Source of the DNA: Pseudomonadota bacterium
GTDB taxonomy: Bacteria; Pseudomonadota; Gammaproteobacteria; Xanthomonadales; Xanthomonadaceae
DNA length: 64,000 nt
Reading direction: 5' to 3'
Assembly (NCBI GenBank): GCA_018242365.1
Contig: JAFECB010000004.1
Location: 1-64,000 of the forward strand
Made by a program: the position numbers and the translations under genes
Shown: piece after piece, positions 43,583-54,100 of the stretch
Layout: each line of letters opens with the position of its first letter
Position numbering within the stretch: the first letter of the stretch is position 1
The notes under the pieces: model-generated
The model's input: the letters and a program-made list of their open reading frames with translations, nothing else
The model's database searches: none
What the model was told of the DNA's origin: nothing

Positions 43583-44648
43583 GCACGACGCAAGCGTCGA
43601 GATCGCGCTGCGACTGGCGCGCGGCGAGTTCGTGCTGGAGGTCGACCTGCGTCTGACGGCGCACGGCACCAGCGTAGTGTTCGGCCCCTCGGGCTGCGGC
43701 AAGAGCACCCTGCTGCGTGCGATTGCAGGCCTGGAACCGACCAGCACCGGCACGCTGCGGGTGGCCGGCCAGACCTGGCAGGACGCCAGCACCTGCGTGC
43801 CCGCGCATCGGCGCGCGGTCGGCATGGTGTTCCAGCACAGCGCCCTGCTGCCGCACCTGCGCGTGCTGGACAACCTGCGCTATGGCTGGAAGCGCGCCGG
43901 CGCGAGCGCCGACCTGCTCGAGCGCTGGATCGACCGACTGGCGCTGAAACCCTTGCTGGCGCGCAAACCGGATTCGCTGTCCGGTGGCGAACGCCAGCGG
44001 GTGGCGCTGGCGCGGGCGCTGGCCTGCGCACCCGAATTGCTGTTGCTGGACGAACCCTTGAGCGCGCTGGATGCCCCGCGGCGCGCCGAGATCCTGCCCT
44101 TCATTGAAGCGGTGCGGCGTGAGGCCGGCATTCCGCTGCTGTACGTCACCCATTCGGTGGAGGAAGTGGCGCGGCTGGCCGATCATCTGGTACTGCTGGA
44201 CGCAGGCAAGGTGGTGGCGCACGGGCCCGCGCTGGAGTTGCTGAACCGCCCCGACATCCCGCTGGTGCTGCGCGACGATGCCGGCGTGGTGCTGGAGGCA
44301 CAGGTCATCGAACGTGATCGCCATGGCCTGCTGCGCTTGCGCACCGCCGCCGGCGTGCTGCATGCGCACGGCCCGGAGTATCCGGCCGGGACACCCTTGC
44401 GCGTGCGCATCCAGGCCCGCGATGTCAGCCTGGCCCTGCAGCAACACGAGGACACCAGCCTGCTCAATCTGCTGCCCGCCACGCTGGTGGAACTGACCGA
44501 GCTTGCCGGTGGCCAGGTGCAGGCGCGACTGGACGCCGGCGGCACGCTGCTGCTGGCGCGCATCTCGCATCGCAGCGTCGAACGCTTGCAGCTGCGACCC
44601 GGCATGGCCTTGTGGGCGCAGATCAAGGCGGTGGCACTGCTGGTGTGA
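43575..44648 (+). CDS. modC: Molybdate ABC transporter ATP-binding protein
   Basis: ModC drives import. The 357-residue product has Walker A FGPSGCGKST near residue 36, the Q-loop FQHSALLPH, signature LSGGERQRVALARAL near residue 135, Walker B LLLLDEPLSALD and H-loop TH. The C-terminal 65 residues form a TOBE/Mop domain that binds molybdate. Start overlaps the end of modB. Last gene of modABC. Confidence 0.96.
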   Translation: MTEHDASVEIALRLARGEFVLEVDLRLTAHGTSVVFGPSGCGKSTLLRAIAGLEPTSTGTLRVAGQTWQDASTCVPAHRRAVGMVFQHSALLPHLRVLDNLRYGWKRAGASADLLERWIDRLALKPLLARKPDSLSGGERQRVALARALACAPELLLLDEPLSALDAPRRAEILPFIEAVRREAGIPLLYVTHSVEEVARLADHLVLLDAGKVVAHGPALELLNRPDIPLVLRDDAGVVLEAQVIERDRHGLLRLRTAAGVLHAHGPEYPAGTPLRVRIQARDVSLALQQHEDTSLLNLLPATLVELTELAGGQVQARLDAGGTLLLARISHRSVERLQLRPGMALWAQIKAVALLV

Positions 44649-44658
44649 GCCCGCAGAT

Positions 44659-44672
44659 CTGATTTCGATCAA
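44659..44672. promoter_or_regulatory. FNR/ANR-type box before the TDT channel gene
   Basis: CTGATTTCGATCAA differs from TTGAT-N4-ATCAA at one base. It lies 99 bases upstream of the ATG at 44772 and is followed by the palindrome CCGGACGCGTCCGG (44674-44687). Confidence 0.6.
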
Positions 44673-44771
44673 ACCGGACGCGTCCGGGCGGCGCTAGCCT
44701 CGATGGAATCCTGTCACTCCGCGCCCGCAGCACGCAGGCGGCGCGTCGTTTGCCTGCCTACGGGGCCGCCA

Positions 44772-45827
44772 ATGTCACGCTTGCTCGATCACGTCCGCGC
44801 CTCGATCGAAACGATGTCACCCGGCTATTTCAGCATGGTAATGGCCACCGGCATCCTGTCGCTGGCGGCGCACCTGCTGTCCATTCCCTACCTGCCGCAG
44901 GGCCTGTTCGCGCTGAATTGGCTGCTGTTCGCGGTGATCGGTGTATTGGCCCTCGCCCGCCTGCGCTGGCATACCAGGCTGGTGCTGCTGGACCTGCAGG
45001 ATCACATCAAATCCTTCGGCTTCTTCACTTTCGTCGCTGCCTGCTCGATCCTCGGCGGACAGACCCTCCTGCTCGGCGGCAGCCTCGCCATCGCCGTGGC
45101 CCTCGGCATCGCCGGACTGCTGGCGTGGGTGCTGCTGACCTACGCCATCTTCACCACCCTCACCATCAAGCAGGACAAGCCCGGCCTGGAAACGGGCATC
45201 AACGGCGGCTGGCTGCTTGCGGTGGTAGCCACCCAATCCATGGCAGTGCTGGCCGCGCTGATATCGCAATCGGCCGGCCAGCCGCTGCGGATGGAGATGA
45301 ACTTCTTCGCCCTGTCGATGTGGCTATGGGGCGGGATGCTCTACATCTGGATGATGTCGCTGATCTTCTACCGCTACACCTTCTTCGCGTTCTCGCCCGC
45401 GGATTTGTCGCCGCCGTACTGGATCAACATGGGCGCGATGGCCATCTCCACCCTGGCCGGCTCGCTGTTGATCCTGAACGCCGCGCACGCCCCCTTCCTG
45501 CAGTCGATCCTGCCCTTCATCAAGGGCTTCACCGTGTTCTATTGGGCGACCGGCACCTGGTGGCTGCCGATGCTGATCCTGCTGGCGATCTGGCGCCACG
45601 GCGTGCGCCGATTCCCGTATCGCTACGATCCGATGTACTGGGGCGCGGTGTTCCCGGTCGGCATGTACGCGGCCTGCACGATCCGCCTGGAACACGCGAT
45701 GGACCTGCACTTCTTCGGCTGGCTGCCGCATGTGATGCTGTGGGCCGGCCTGCTGGCGTGGGCTGTCCTGTTTGCCGGGCAATTGCAGGCAGTTGGCCGG
45801 TTCTGGAAGAGCCGCCTGCGCAGCTGA
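44772..45827 (+). CDS. TDT/SLAC1-type anion channel or exporter
   Basis: This 351-residue protein has about ten membrane segments and the TDT family pattern (SPGYFSMVMATGILSLA, KSFGFFTFVAACSILG, NGGWLLAVVATQSMAVL, YWATGTWWLPMLILLAIWRH). Relatives include TehA, malate and anion channels; SLAC1 proteins conduct nitrate. It converges with narK and has an FNR-type box, so it could move nitrate, nitrite or an organic acid during anaerobic growth. Substrate is inference. Confidence 0.85.
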   Translation: MSRLLDHVRASIETMSPGYFSMVMATGILSLAAHLLSIPYLPQGLFALNWLLFAVIGVLALARLRWHTRLVLLDLQDHIKSFGFFTFVAACSILGGQTLLLGGSLAIAVALGIAGLLAWVLLTYAIFTTLTIKQDKPGLETGINGGWLLAVVATQSMAVLAALISQSAGQPLRMEMNFFALSMWLWGGMLYIWMMSLIFYRYTFFAFSPADLSPPYWINMGAMAISTLAGSLLILNAAHAPFLQSILPFIKGFTVFYWATGTWWLPMLILLAIWRHGVRRFPYRYDPMYWGAVFPVGMYAACTIRLEHAMDLHFFGWLPHVMLWAGLLAWAVLFAGQLQAVGRFWKSRLRS

Positions 45828-45896
45828 GGCCCCTTCACACCGGCCTCATCGCGCAGGCTACCAAGCCTCTGCATCCTTGGGCTGGCCGGATGACAG

Positions 45897-47300
45897 CTAC
45901 GCCTTGAGCTTGCGCGCCGCATCGGCCGCCGCAGCCGCCGCCTGCGCAGCCTGCTGCGCGGCATCGGCCGCGACCTTGGCATGGCGCGCGGCTTCCTGCG
46001 CGGCCATGATTTCCGGCAGGTCGGTGTCAGCCATGAGTTCGGGGTGACGGTCGCGATTCATCTTCAGGATCGAGAAATGCATCCACAGCAGGTTGGTCAG
46101 CGCGATCCCGAACAGCAGCATGAAGCAACTGCTCCAGATGCCGACGAGGTCATTCATCACGCCGAAGGCAATCGGCAGGATGAAGCCGCCGAGGCCGCCG
46201 ATCATGCCGACCACGCCGCCGACCGCGCCGACGTGCTGCGGATAGTAGGTCGGGATGTGCTTGAACACGGCCGCCATGCCGAACGCCATCACCATGCCGA
46301 GCAGGCACAGCACGATCGCGCGTTCCGCCAGTGACGGCGCAATGGTGAAGGCGATCGGGCCGCGGATGCCGTCGACGACATAGTGGGTGCTCGGGTAGGA
46401 CAGCAGGAACAGCCCGACCATGCACACCGAGAACGCGATGTACATCATCCGCCTTGCACCGAAACGGTCTGCCAACGCGCCACCCACCGCGCGGAACAGG
46501 GTGGCCGGCAAGGCGAAGCTGGCCGCCAGCATGCCGGCCTCGGCCAGATCGACGCCGTACACGCCCATGTAGTAGCGCGGCAACCACGAGGCCAGCGCGA
46601 CGAAGCCGCCGAACACCAGGAAGTAATAGGTCGAGAACCGCCAGACCTGCAGGTTGCGCAAGGGTGCGAGGCGCACCGCCAGCGGCGCCGGCCGCTCGCC
46701 GCTGGCGCGGCGCTGCAGCAGCAGCGGATCGGGCTGCGCGAACAGCAACAACAGGACGGCGGTCACCAGTGCCGCCAGCGCGTAAATCTGCGCCACCTTC
46801 TGCCATTCCATGATCAGCAGCAACTGCGGCGCGATGAATCCGGTCAGTGCGGTGCCGGCGTTGCCCATGCCGAACAGGCCCAGCGCCGTGCCCTGCTTCT
46901 CACGCGGGAACCAGGCCGAGACATAGACAATCCCGACTGCGAACGAGCCACCGGCCAGCCCCAGCCCGAGCCCGAACAACAGCAGCAAGCTGTAGGAATG
47001 CGCCGCATACGGCAGCGCGAAGGTGAAGCCGGCGACGACCAGCATCAGCAGCGCGTAAATGCGATGCCCACCGAGAGTCTCGGTCCAGATGCCCAGCAAG
47101 GGGCGGCTGATGGAGCCGGTCAGAATCGGGGTGGCCACCAGCAGGCCGAACTGCGAGTCGCTGAGGCCGAGGTCTTGCTTGAGCTTCACGCCGATGATCG
47201 AAAAGATCACCCAGATCGCGAAACACACGCCCATTGCGAACGTGCTGAGCCATAACGCCCGCTGCTGGCGGGCCGGGGTGACGGGGGTGATGTCCTGCAT
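45897..47300 (-). CDS. narK: Nitrate/nitrite transporter NarK
   Basis: This is an MFS transporter of the nitrate-nitrite porter family. The 467-residue product has twelve membrane segments, the two nitrate signatures (AGGSFAVGIVYVSAWFPREKQGTALGLFGMGNAGTAL and VGAVGGVVGMIGGLGGFILPI) and a C-terminal cytosolic tail of about 40 residues rich in alanine and glutamate (QEAARHAKVAADAAQQ). ATG 47300 has GGAAG eight bases upstream; a TTG at 47324 is less likely. Last gene of the nar operon. Confidence 0.95.
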   Translation of the reverse strand: MQDITPVTPARQQRALWLSTFAMGVCFAIWVIFSIIGVKLKQDLGLSDSQFGLLVATPILTGSISRPLLGIWTETLGGHRIYALLMLVVAGFTFALPYAAHSYSLLLLFGLGLGLAGGSFAVGIVYVSAWFPREKQGTALGLFGMGNAGTALTGFIAPQLLLIMEWQKVAQIYALAALVTAVLLLLFAQPDPLLLQRRASGERPAPLAVRLAPLRNLQVWRFSTYYFLVFGGFVALASWLPRYYMGVYGVDLAEAGMLAASFALPATLFRAVGGALADRFGARRMMYIAFSVCMVGLFLLSYPSTHYVVDGIRGPIAFTIAPSLAERAIVLCLLGMVMAFGMAAVFKHIPTYYPQHVGAVGGVVGMIGGLGGFILPIAFGVMNDLVGIWSSCFMLLFGIALTNLLWMHFSILKMNRDRHPELMADTDLPEIMAAQEAARHAKVAADAAQQAAQAAAAAADAARKLKA

Positions 47301-47359
47301 GGACGCGCTTCCAGTCTTGGTCAAGAAACCGAATGCCGGCGGCGCGCCTGCTGCGCGGT

Positions 47360-48268
47360 TCAGGCGGCTTCGGCCTCGATGGCCGCCAGCCCCCGTACCT
47401 CGTAGCGCTCCTGCAACCCTTGCAGGTATTGCTGGAGTTCGCGCTGCCGAACTTGCAGCTCAAGGTAATCGGAAATGCGCTGGCGGACTTGATCAAACGC
47501 AAGTTTCTCGCCGGTTTCCAGCGCATCCACGGTGACCACGTGATAGCCCCAGCGCGACTCCACCGGGAAGGCCGCAAGACCCTCGCGCAGGCGGAAGATC
47601 TGGCGGTCGAATTCCGGCGTGGTCTGTCCATGTTCCAGCCAGCCCAAGTCGCCGCCTTCGGTTTTCGACGGGCAATCGGAATGGCGCAGCGCGAAATCGG
47701 CGAACAGGTGCGGCTGTGCCTTCAGTTCGACGATGAGCTTCTCGCCCTGCTCGCGTGCGCTGAATCGGCCGTTGACATCATCCACCTCCGCCGCCAGCAG
47801 GATATGGCGCAGGCGGATCCGATCCGGCGCATGGAAGCGCTCCGGGTTCTGATCGAAATAGCGCCGGCAGTCGTCTTCGCTGGGCACGCGGTTTTCCACT
47901 TCGCGCTCCAGCAACACGCGAATGCAGGCTTCCTCGCCGGCCTCGCCGCCGTTGGTTTCCACCTCGCCTTGCAGTCCGAGGCGCTCGATCTCGCGTCGCA
48001 GCAGCTCGCGCACCACCAGCGCCCGTGCTGCATCGGCGCGCGACTGCTCCGGCTTCATCGCGCGATGGAATTGCATCTCGCGGGCGATTTCGGCCTCGCT
48101 GATCGCGGTATCGGCGACGAACAGGAAATTCGGTGCCGGCCGGCCGAGGCTGCGCGGCCCTTCGTCGGCATGATCGTGGTGGTCGGCGCGGGCGTCTTCC
48201 GCCACCGGCTTGCCGGAATCGATCACCGTGATCGGCAATACTCTTTTGTCGCGCTGCTGGCTGGCCAT
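47360..48268 (-). CDS. PpiC-type peptidylprolyl isomerase of the nar operon
   Basis: This 302-residue protein has an N-terminal SurA-like helical part and a parvulin domain (IRLRHILLAAEVDDVNGRFSAREQGEKLIVEL, SDCPSKTEGGDLGWLEHGQTTPEFDRQIF, GYHVVTVDALE). There is no signal peptide, so it is probably cytoplasmic. PpiC-type genes are recurrent in nar operons of Pseudomonas and relatives, where the protein may help fold or assemble nitrate reductase. It lies between narI and narK; only four bases separate it from narI. Confidence 0.9.
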   Translation of the reverse strand: MASQQRDKRVLPITVIDSGKPVAEDARADHHDHADEGPRSLGRPAPNFLFVADTAISEAEIAREMQFHRAMKPEQSRADAARALVVRELLRREIERLGLQGEVETNGGEAGEEACIRVLLEREVENRVPSEDDCRRYFDQNPERFHAPDRIRLRHILLAAEVDDVNGRFSAREQGEKLIVELKAQPHLFADFALRHSDCPSKTEGGDLGWLEHGQTTPEFDRQIFRLREGLAAFPVESRWGYHVVTVDALETGEKLAFDQVRQRISDYLELQVRQRELQQYLQGLQERYEVRGLAAIEAEAA

Positions 48269-48272
48269 GCCG

Positions 48273-48977
48273 TCAGTCCCTCGGCCCGTAGTTCAGTGTG
48301 CGCTGGCGACGACGCACGACTTGATAAGGCCGCCACAGGTAGCTGAGCGGGATGCTCCAGATGTGCACCAGGCGAGTGAACGGCGTCACCAGGAACAAGG
48401 TCAGGCCGAGCACGATGTGCGCCTTGTAGACCCAGTGCACCGGCGCGACCAGTTCGGCCGCACCCGGGCGGAAGGTGATCAGGCGCTGCGCCCAATCGGC
48501 CAGCGCGGTCATCACGCTGCCATCCATGTGGTGGGTGGACTGCACGATGGTGTACAGGCCCAGCAGCAACTGCGCCATCAGCAGCGCCAGCAGCAACACG
48601 TTGCGCCAGTTGTCGGTGGCGCGGATGCGCGGATTGAACAGGTGCCGCCACATCAGGATGCACATGCCGATCAGGCAGATCACGCCGAAGGTGCCGCCGA
48701 CCACCATCGCCATCAGCTGCTTGTGTTCCTGGCTGATGAAGATCGTGTAGATCGAGTGCGGTGTCAGCAGGCCGACGATATGGCCGCCCAGCACCACCAG
48801 GATGCCGACGTGGAACATGTTGCTGCCGATCCGCATGCCACGGCTGGACAGCAGCTGGCTGGAGCCGCTGCGCCATGTGTACATCGAATGGTCGAAGCGG
48901 ACCAGGCTGCCGATGAAGAACACCGACAGGGCGACGTAGGGGTAGATCTGGAACAGCAATTCGTTGATGAAGTTCAT
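48273..48977 (-). CDS. narI: Respiratory nitrate reductase gamma subunit
   Basis: NarI is the b-type cytochrome that oxidises quinol and passes electrons to NarH. The 234-residue product has five membrane helices and the haem-ligand histidines at 56, 66, 187 and 205, exactly where E. coli NarI has them. Start ATG 48977 overlaps the narJ stop by four bases. The ppiC-type gene follows. Confidence 0.97.
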   Translation of the reverse strand: MNFINELLFQIYPYVALSVFFIGSLVRFDHSMYTWRSGSSQLLSSRGMRIGSNMFHVGILVVLGGHIVGLLTPHSIYTIFISQEHKQLMAMVVGGTFGVICLIGMCILMWRHLFNPRIRATDNWRNVLLLALLMAQLLLGLYTIVQSTHHMDGSVMTALADWAQRLITFRPGAAELVAPVHWVYKAHIVLGLTLFLVTPFTRLVHIWSIPLSYLWRPYQVVRRRQRTLNYGPRD

Positions 48978-49654
48978 GGCTGCACCTGACGGGGAGCGGA
49001 GCGTGCGGGCAAACGGGTGGGCGGGGCGCAGTCTTCGCCGGGGGCTTCCGGGCCGAAGCGCACGGCCTCCTCTTCCCACAACTGGTCCATCGCCTCGGGG
49101 GTGTCGTCGCGTGGTTCCTGGCTGGCGCGCTGGCGCAAGGCGGCGAGATCGAGCTTGCCTTCGGCCAGCTCGACCAACAGTTCAAACAACGGCGCGTAAG
49201 GGCTTTGGCGTTCACCGGCACGCGCGGCCAGCAGGCCGACGATATGGCTGACGTGCTTGAGCCAGTCACGGGCCTCCTCGGCCGGACGCTGGCTGAGGTA
49301 TTCCAGCAACAACGGCAGGTAGTCCGGCAACTCCTTGGCCGACAACTCGTAACCGTGCTTGCGGTAGGCCTCGATCAGATCGACCATGGCCTGGCCGCGA
49401 TCGCGCGACTCGCCGTGGATGTGTTCGAACAGCAACAGACTCATTGCCCGTCCACGATCGAAGGTGGACAGCCAGCGATCCTGTGCCTCCAGCGAATCGG
49501 TCGCCAGCAGTTCGCGCACGAAGGCCACCAGCGTGGCGCGTCTCGCCGGTGCAAGCTCCGCCGCCTGCGCGGCTTGCAGCAATTCGTCGCCGTGCTGCCA
49601 GAGCGCATCCTGCGGATAGTCGAGCAGCACGCTGACCAGTTTGAGCAGGCTCAT
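48974..49654 (-). CDS. narJ: Nitrate reductase assembly chaperone NarJ
   Basis: NarJ binds NarG before membrane insertion and helps molybdenum-cofactor insertion; it is not part of the final enzyme. The 226-residue product begins MSLLKLVSVLLDYPQDALW and has the conserved FEHIHGESRDRGQAMVDL and ELPDYLPLLLEYLSQRP motifs, then an acidic, proline-rich tail. Both ends overlap neighbours by four bases (ATGA), so translation is coupled. Confidence 0.97.
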   Translation of the reverse strand: MSLLKLVSVLLDYPQDALWQHGDELLQAAQAAELAPARRATLVAFVRELLATDSLEAQDRWLSTFDRGRAMSLLLFEHIHGESRDRGQAMVDLIEAYRKHGYELSAKELPDYLPLLLEYLSQRPAEEARDWLKHVSHIVGLLAARAGERQSPYAPLFELLVELAEGKLDLAALRQRASQEPRDDTPEAMDQLWEEEAVRFGPEAPGEDCAPPTRLPARSAPRQVQP

Positions 49655-51195
49655 TCGAGCACCTCGAATTTTTCCTGCCGGTTCGGATGCACCGAATAGG
49701 TCGCGGTCTTGCGCTGGGTGAACAGGTCGGCCGGGGAATCGCTGCTGCAGCCATTGCCCCAGGTGAAGCCGCAACCGCCACGCTCGCCGAAGGCATCGTT
49801 GGCATATTCGCGGTGCGCGGTGGGGATGACGAAACGATCCTCGTAATTGGCAATGGCGAGATAGCGATACATGTCCTCGGCCTGCGCCACGGTCAGCCCG
49901 GCCTGCTCCAGCACCTTGGTGTCCTCGATGCCATCGACATTGCGGGCGCGACGCCACGCGCGCATCGCCATCATCCGTTCCAGCGCGCGCACCACCGGCG
50001 CTTCATCGCCGGCGGTGAGCATGTTGGCCAGATAGCGCACCGGGATGCGCAAGGACGCCACGTCCGGCAATTCGCCGTTCATGCCGACACGGCCGCGCTC
50101 GGCGGCGGACTGGATCGGCGACAGCGGCGGCACGTACCAGACCATCGGCAAGGTGCGGTATTCGGGGTGCAGCGGCAGCGCCAGCTTCCAGTCGATGGCG
50201 AGCTTGTAGGTGGGCGAAATCTTCGCCGCTTCCAGCCAGTTGTCGGGGATGCCTTCCTTGCGCGCGGCTTCGATCACCTTGGGGTCGAACGGGTCGAGGA
50301 AGATGTCCAGATGGGCCTGATAGAGGTCTTTTTCCGCCGGCGTGGATGCCGCTTCCTGGATGCGGTCGGCGTCGTAGAGCAGCACGCCGAGGTAGCGGAT
50401 GCGGCCCACGCAGGTTTCCGAACACACCGTCGGCTCGCCCATCTCGATGCGCGGGAAGCAGAAGATGCACTTCTCGGATTTGCCCGACTTCCAGTTGTAG
50501 TAGATCTTCTTGTACGGGCAGGCCGACACGCACATGCGCCAGCCACGGCACTTGTCCTGATCGATCAGGACGATGCCGTCCTCCTCGCGCTTGTAGATCG
50601 CGCCCGACGGGCAGGCCGAGACGCAGGCCGGGTTCAGGCAGTGCTCGCACAGGCGCGGCAGGTACATCATGAAGGTCTTTTCGAAGGCGCCGTAAATCTC
50701 TTTCTGCACGCCGTCGAAATTGCGATCCTTGGCGCGCTTGGCGAACTCGGTGCCGAGGATTTCCTCCCAGTTCGGGCCCCATTCGATCTTCTGCATGCGC
50801 TGGCCGGAAATCAGCGAACGCGGGCGCGCGGTCGGCTGGTGCTTGCCGTCTGGCGCTTCGTGCAGGTGCTGGTAATCGAAATCGAACGGCTCGTAGTAGT
50901 CGTCGATCTGCGGCAGGTCGGGATTGGCGAAGATCTTGGACAGCATGCGGAAGCGCCCACCGGCCTTCGGCACCAGCTTGCCGGCCTTGGTGCGTACCCA
51001 GCCGCCGTTCCACTTGTCCTGATTCTCCCATTCCTTGGGATAGCCGATGCCGGGCTTGGTCTCGACGTTGTTGAACCAGGCGTATTCGACGCCCTCGCGG
51101 CTGGTCCAGACGTTCTTGCAGGTGATCGAGCAGGTGTGGCAGCCGATGCACTTGTCCAGGTTCAGCACCATCGCGATTTGTGCACGGACCTTCAT
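49651..51195 (-). CDS. narH: Respiratory nitrate reductase beta subunit
   Basis: NarH carries four iron-sulfur clusters between NarI and NarG. The 514-residue product has CIGCHTCSITCKNVW, CEHCLNPACVSACPSG, KCRGWRMCVSACPYKKIYYNW (Trp where the second [3Fe-4S] cysteine is replaced) and CIFC...CSETC. Start ATG 51195 shares its last base with the narG stop (TGATG). Confidence 0.98.
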   Translation of the reverse strand: MKVRAQIAMVLNLDKCIGCHTCSITCKNVWTSREGVEYAWFNNVETKPGIGYPKEWENQDKWNGGWVRTKAGKLVPKAGGRFRMLSKIFANPDLPQIDDYYEPFDFDYQHLHEAPDGKHQPTARPRSLISGQRMQKIEWGPNWEEILGTEFAKRAKDRNFDGVQKEIYGAFEKTFMMYLPRLCEHCLNPACVSACPSGAIYKREEDGIVLIDQDKCRGWRMCVSACPYKKIYYNWKSGKSEKCIFCFPRIEMGEPTVCSETCVGRIRYLGVLLYDADRIQEAASTPAEKDLYQAHLDIFLDPFDPKVIEAARKEGIPDNWLEAAKISPTYKLAIDWKLALPLHPEYRTLPMVWYVPPLSPIQSAAERGRVGMNGELPDVASLRIPVRYLANMLTAGDEAPVVRALERMMAMRAWRRARNVDGIEDTKVLEQAGLTVAQAEDMYRYLAIANYEDRFVIPTAHREYANDAFGERGGCGFTWGNGCSSDSPADLFTQRKTATYSVHPNRQEKFEVLE

Positions 51196-54100
51196 CACGC
51201 CACCTCCTGTGCATTGGCGGGCACTGGCTCGCCATCCAGCCAATCGATCTTCTTCATCTTGCGCACGATCACGAACTCGTCGCGGTTGCTGCCCACCGTG
51301 CCGTAGTAGTTGAAGCCGTAGGCGAACTGGGCATAGCCGCCGATCATGTGGGTCGGCTTCTGCACGATGCGCGTCACCGAATTGTGGATGCCGCCACGGG
51401 TGCCGGAGATCTCCGATCCGGGCACGTTGATGATGCGTTCCTGCGCGTGGTACATCATCGCCATCCCGCTCATCACACGTTGGCTGACCACCGCGCGGGC
51501 GGCAATCGCACCGTTGACGTTGAACAGCTCGATCCAGTCGTTGTCCTCGATCCCGGCCTCTTTCGCGTCGGGCTCGCTGATCCACACGATCGGGCCGCCA
51601 CGCGACAGGGTCTGCATCAGCAGATTGTCGGAATAGGTGCTGTGGATGCCCCACTTCTGGTGCGGGGTGATCCAGTTCAGCACGATCTCCTTGTTGCCGT
51701 TGCTGCGCTGGTTGTGCAGCGGCGCGATGGTCTTGGTGTCGACCGGCGGCCGGTACTGCATGAAGCCTTCGCCGAAGGCACGCATCCATTCGTGATCCAT
51801 GTAGAACTGCTGGCGACCGGTGACGGTGCGCCACGGGATCAGCTCGTGGACATTGGTGTAGCCGGCGTTGTAGCTGACGTGCTCGTCTTCCAGCCCCGAC
51901 CACGTGGGCGAGGAAATGATCTTGCGCGGCTGCGCCTGGATATCACGGAAGCGGATCGCCTCGTGCTCCTTGCCTTCGGCGAGGTGGGTATGGTCGCGGC
52001 CGGTGAACTTGCCCAGCGCCTGCCATGCCTTCACCGCGACGTGGCCATTGGTCTCCGGCGCCAGATGCATCACGCATTCGGCCGCATCGATCGCCGAAAG
52101 CATGTTCGGCCGGCCCTGGCTCACGCCTTCCTCGCGCACGCGATGGTTGAGATCACCGAGGAATTTCACCTCATCCTTGGTATCCCAATTGATGCCTTTG
52201 CCGCCGTTACCCTGCTTGTCCAGCAGAGGGCCGAGCGAGGTGAATTTCTTGTAGATCGCGCTGTAGTCGCGTTCGACCACATGGATCGAGGGCATGGTCC
52301 GGCCCGGGATCGGCTCGCACTCGCCCTTCTTCCAGTCGGTGACGCCGAGCGGCATCGACAACTCGCCGGGGGTGTCGTGCAGGGTTGGCAGCAGCACCAC
52401 GTCCTGTTCGACCCCGAGCACGCCCGGCGCCATCGCGCTGACCGTTTTCGCCACGCCCTTGAAGATATCCCAGTCGCTGCGCGCTTCCCATGCTGGATCC
52501 ACCGCCTTCGACAGCGGGTGGATGAACGGATGCATGTCGGAAGTATTGAGGTCGTTCTTCTCGTACCAGGTCGCGGTCGGCAGCACCACGTCGGAATACA
52601 GCGCGGTGGTGCACATGCGGAAATCGAGCGTCACCAGCAGGTCGAGCTTGCCTTCCGGCGCTTCGTCGCGCCACTTCACTTCCTCGGGCTTGACCGCGCC
52701 GCGCTCGCCCAGATCCTTGCCCTGCAAGCCATGCCGCGTGCCCAGCAGGTGGCGCAGCATGTATTCGTGGCCCTTGCCGGAACTGCCGAGCAGGTTCGAG
52801 CGCCAGATGAACATCACGCGCGGGAAGTTCTGCGGCGCATCCGGATCGGCATAGGCGAAATCCATCGCCCCGCTCTTGAGCTGGGACACCACATAGTCCT
52901 GCGTGCTGAGGCCAAGCTCCTTGGCCGACTTGGCGATGCCCAGTGGATTGCGGTCCAGCTGCGGCGCGCTGGGCAACCAGCCCATGCGGATCGCCTGCAC
53001 ATTGCAATCGGCCTGGCTGCCACTGAACTTGGACGCATCGGCCAAGGGTGAGAGCAATTCGCTCATCTCGACCTTTTCATAGCGCCACTGGTCGGACATG
53101 AAATAGAAGTACGAGGTGCCGTTCATGTGCCGCGGCGGCTTGCTCCAATCCAGCCCGAACGCCACCGGCAGCCAGCCGGTCTGCGGCCGCAGCTTTTCCT
53201 GCCCCACGTAATGCGCCCAGCCGCCACCGGTCTGGCCCACGCAGCCGCACATCACCAGCATGTTGATGAGGCCGCGGTAGTTCATGTCGTTGTGGAACCA
53301 GTGGTTCATCCCGGCGCCGACAATGATCATGCTGCGGCCGCGGGTCTTGGCCGCGGTGCTGGCGAATTCGCGGGCGATCTCGATGACCTCCGCGCGCGGC
53401 ACGCCGGTGATCTTTTCCTGCCACGCCGGGGTGCCCGGCACGTTGTCGTCGAAGCTAGATGCGACATTGCCGCCGCCAAAGCCGCGATCGACGCCGTATT
53501 GCGCCAGTTGCAGGTCATAGACGGTGGCGACCAGCCATTCCTTGCCATCGGCCAGAGTCAGCTTGCGCACCGGGATGTTGCGTTCGAGGATGTCGTCGAA
53601 CTTGGACGCGGTGAAGCGGTCGTGCTCGACCCCGCCGAAATACGGGAAGCTGACCGAGGCGATGCCGTCGTTACCGTCCTTGAACGACAGCAGCAGGCGG
53701 GTTTCGCGGCCGGCGGCGTCTTTCTCCTCGATGTTCCACTTGCCCTGCTCGCCCCAGCGGAAGCCGATCGAGCCGTTTGGCACCGTAATCGCGCCGCTGG
53801 CCTCATCGAAAGCCAGCGTCTTCCACTCGGGATTGTTGGCCTCGCCCAGGCCGCCAAGGTCGGACGCACGCAGGAAACGCTCGGGCACGATGCGGCCGTC
53901 GGCGCGTTGTTCGAGGCGCACCAGCATCGGCATGTCGGTGTACTGGCGGCAGTAGTCGACGAAGTACGGCGCCGGGTTGTCGACGTGGAATTCCTTCAGG
54001 ATCACATGCCCGAAGGCGAACGCCAGCGCGGCATCGGTGCCCTGCTGCGGGTGCAGCCAGTGGTCGGTGAGTTTGGCCACTTCCGCATAGTCGGGCGTGA

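Noticed and set aside
49687-51306. Open frame of about 540 codons on the plus strand
   Set aside because: It is antisense to narH and reflects its codon pattern only.
51180-53051. Open frame of about 620 codons on the plus strand
   Set aside because: It is antisense to narG with a histidine/arginine-rich shadow composition.
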